Shown: positions 63,028 to 64,000 of the stretch, piece by piece
How the letters are laid out: the number at the start of each line of letters is the position of its first letter
How positions within the stretch are numbered: the first letter of the stretch is position 1
Assembly: GCF_004300825.1 (NCBI RefSeq)
Contig: NZ_CP036250.1
Location: forward strand, 1,922,001-1,986,000
Reading direction: 5' to 3'
Length of the DNA stretch: 64,000 nt
Source: Egicoccus halophilus
Lineage (GTDB): Bacteria > Actinomycetota > Nitriliruptoria > Nitriliruptorales > Nitriliruptoraceae
Made by a program: the position numbers and the translations under genes
The notes under the pieces: generated by a model
Database searches by the model: none
Told to the model about the DNA's origin: nothing
What the model saw: only the letters and a program-made list of their open reading frames with translations

Positions 63028-64000
63028 GTGCGTCGCTGGCTGTGTCTGCTCCTGATCCTGTTCGCCTGCACCTCGCAGGTGGACACCGGCGTGCCGGCGG
63101 GCAGCGACGACGTCGCCACCGGGGATCTGTCGCCACTGCGCATCGCCAGTGGCCCCGAACTCGAGACCCGCGTGCTGGCACACACCGTCCAGCGGCTGCT
63201 GGAGCTGGCGGGACAGCCGACCCGGATCGTGGTGTTCGGCGACGGTCGGGACGCGCGGCAGGCGATGGAACTCGGGGACGTCGACGTGCAGGCCGGCTAC
63301 ACCGGCGAGACGTGGCTCGAGACCCTGGGCCGCGCCGACCCGCCGGGGGACCCGCGCGCGAGCTTCGTGGCGGTGCGCGACCACGACGAGCCCGAGGACC
63401 TGGTCTGGCTGCGGCCGCGGTTCGGGGACGGCAGCCTCGACCAGCCGCCCGCGAACGCCACGTTCGCCTTCGTGGTGCAGGGCGCGGCGGGACCGGGCGC
63501 CGACCTGCGCACGCTGTCGGACCTGGCCCGTCGTCTGTCCGAGCAGCCCGACGCGCTGGTGTGCGTCGACCGGGAGTTCGGCACCCGGGTCGACGGCCTG
63601 CGGGCGGTGCTCGAGGCGTACAGCGTCCGCAGCGACCGGGCGTTCCTGGCCGCTGATCCCGAGGAGGCGGTCCGGGGGGTCGCGGCGGGGGACTGCCTGG
63701 CGGGGTTGACGACCACGACCGACGGGGCGGCGTGGGGCGCGGGACTGCGGCCCCTGGTCGACGACCTGCGGGTGTTCCCGGCGTTCGTGCCGCTGCCGCA
63801 GATCCGGGCCGAGGTGATCGAGGAGCGACCGACCGTGCGGGTCGCACTGGGCCCGATGGCGGCCCAGCTGACCACGGCACTGCTCGGCAGCGCCAACGCC
63901 CGTGTCACGGCGGGTGAACCGGTCGAGCAGGTCGCCGACGAACTGGCCCGTGAACTGCTCGTGCTCGCCCGGCGCACGCTGCCCGAGGACGTCGAGGGCT
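63028..64000 (+). CDS. OpuAC/ProX-like substrate-binding lipoprotein, truncated by window edge
   Basis: 324 visible residues from GTG 63028 (an ATG at 63010 is in frame and also possible). Lipobox LLILFACTS marks a lipoprotein. Features of the glycine betaine/choline-type binding fold: LRIASGPELETRVLAHTVQRLLELAGQPTRIVVFGD, then GDVDVQAGYTGETWLETLG, and VCVDREFGTRVDGLRAVLEAY. In an organism that may live in salt, compatible-solute uptake fits, but the ligand is not proved and no ABC permease is within the window. Confidence 0.75.
   Translation, partial: MRRWLCLLLILFACTSQVDTGVPAGSDDVATGDLSPLRIASGPELETRVLAHTVQRLLELAGQPTRIVVFGDGRDARQAMELGDVDVQAGYTGETWLETLGRADPPGDPRASFVAVRDHDEPEDLVWLRPRFGDGSLDQPPANATFAFVVQGAAGPGADLRTLSDLARRLSEQPDALVCVDREFGTRVDGLRAVLEAYSVRSDRAFLAADPEEAVRGVAAGDCLAGLTTTTDGAAWGAGLRPLVDDLRVFPAFVPLPQIRAEVIEERPTVRVALGPMAAQLTTALLGSANARVTAGEPVEQVADELARELLVLARRTLPEDVEG

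Overview
The window is 64 kb of very GC-rich bacterial chromosome from a Gram-positive actinobacterium (Actinomycetota). The signs are strong G/C bias at third codon positions, many GTG/TTG starts, actinobacterial families (DevR/DevS-like two-component pair, PASTA kinase, RskA-type anti-sigma factor, CtpI-like giant P-type ATPase, Rv2613c-like HIT phosphorylase) and many leaderless genes in which a TANNNT -10 box lies 6-7 bases before the start codon. Acidic proteins and the gene mix would suit a deep-branching, possibly salt-tolerant lineage such as the Nitriliruptoria, but that placement is inference.

Layout. 1-4.3 kb: edge-truncated multicopper oxidase, PPOX-fold protein, DevR/DevS-like pair with conserved heme-ligand residues, and a small unknown protein; related palindromes lie before several of these genes. 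4.4-8.5 kb: PEP carboxylase, MOSC protein, DsbA-fold protein. 8.6-11.8 kb: PD-(D/E)XK nuclease plus HIRAN protein, then an asparagine-synthase-like enzyme. 11.9-17.9 kb: envelope genes (VanW protein, coiled-coil M23 peptidase), anti-sigma factor, PhoU and Na/phosphate transporter. 18.0-20.5 kb: a candidate structured RNA, an OmpR/histidine-kinase pair and tRNA-Val(CAC). 20.5-25.3 kb: a DUF3618 protein with five SAP-like repeats, a class A penicillin-binding protein with a huge low-complexity tail, and a small membrane protein. 25.4-36.3 kb: thrS, a methyltransferase, pyruvate formate-lyase with its activase, HIT phosphorylase, then pfkA, an inositol-phosphatase-like gene and threonine aldolase with overlapping ends. 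36.4-49.7 kb: CtpI-like ATPase, NAD(P)-binding protein, glycosidase-like lipoprotein, DAHP synthase behind an aromatic leader peptide, zinc-ribbon membrane protein, PASTA kinase and coiled-coil lipoprotein.

50.16-58.30 kb is an accessory island closed at both ends by a perfect 17-bp inverted repeat. An IS5-type transposase sits at its right end. It carries a TnpB remnant, an ECF sigma factor with a META-domain membrane partner, MazF-type and HicAB-type toxin-antitoxin modules, a pair containing a spheroidene-monooxygenase-like protein, and degraded genes. 58.4-64 kb returns to core-like genes: PfpI-family protein, small membrane protein, aconitase, thioredoxin-fold lipoprotein and an edge-truncated OpuAC/ProX-like binding protein.

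How the genes fit together: the heme-type DevS sensor, DevR, PPOX protein and pyruvate formate-lyase suggest a hypoxia response. PEP carboxylase, phosphofructokinase, aconitase, threonine aldolase and DAHP synthase give central and aromatic metabolism. PASTA kinase, PBP, M23 and VanW proteins give wall maintenance. All functions were assigned by reading motifs; nothing was searched.
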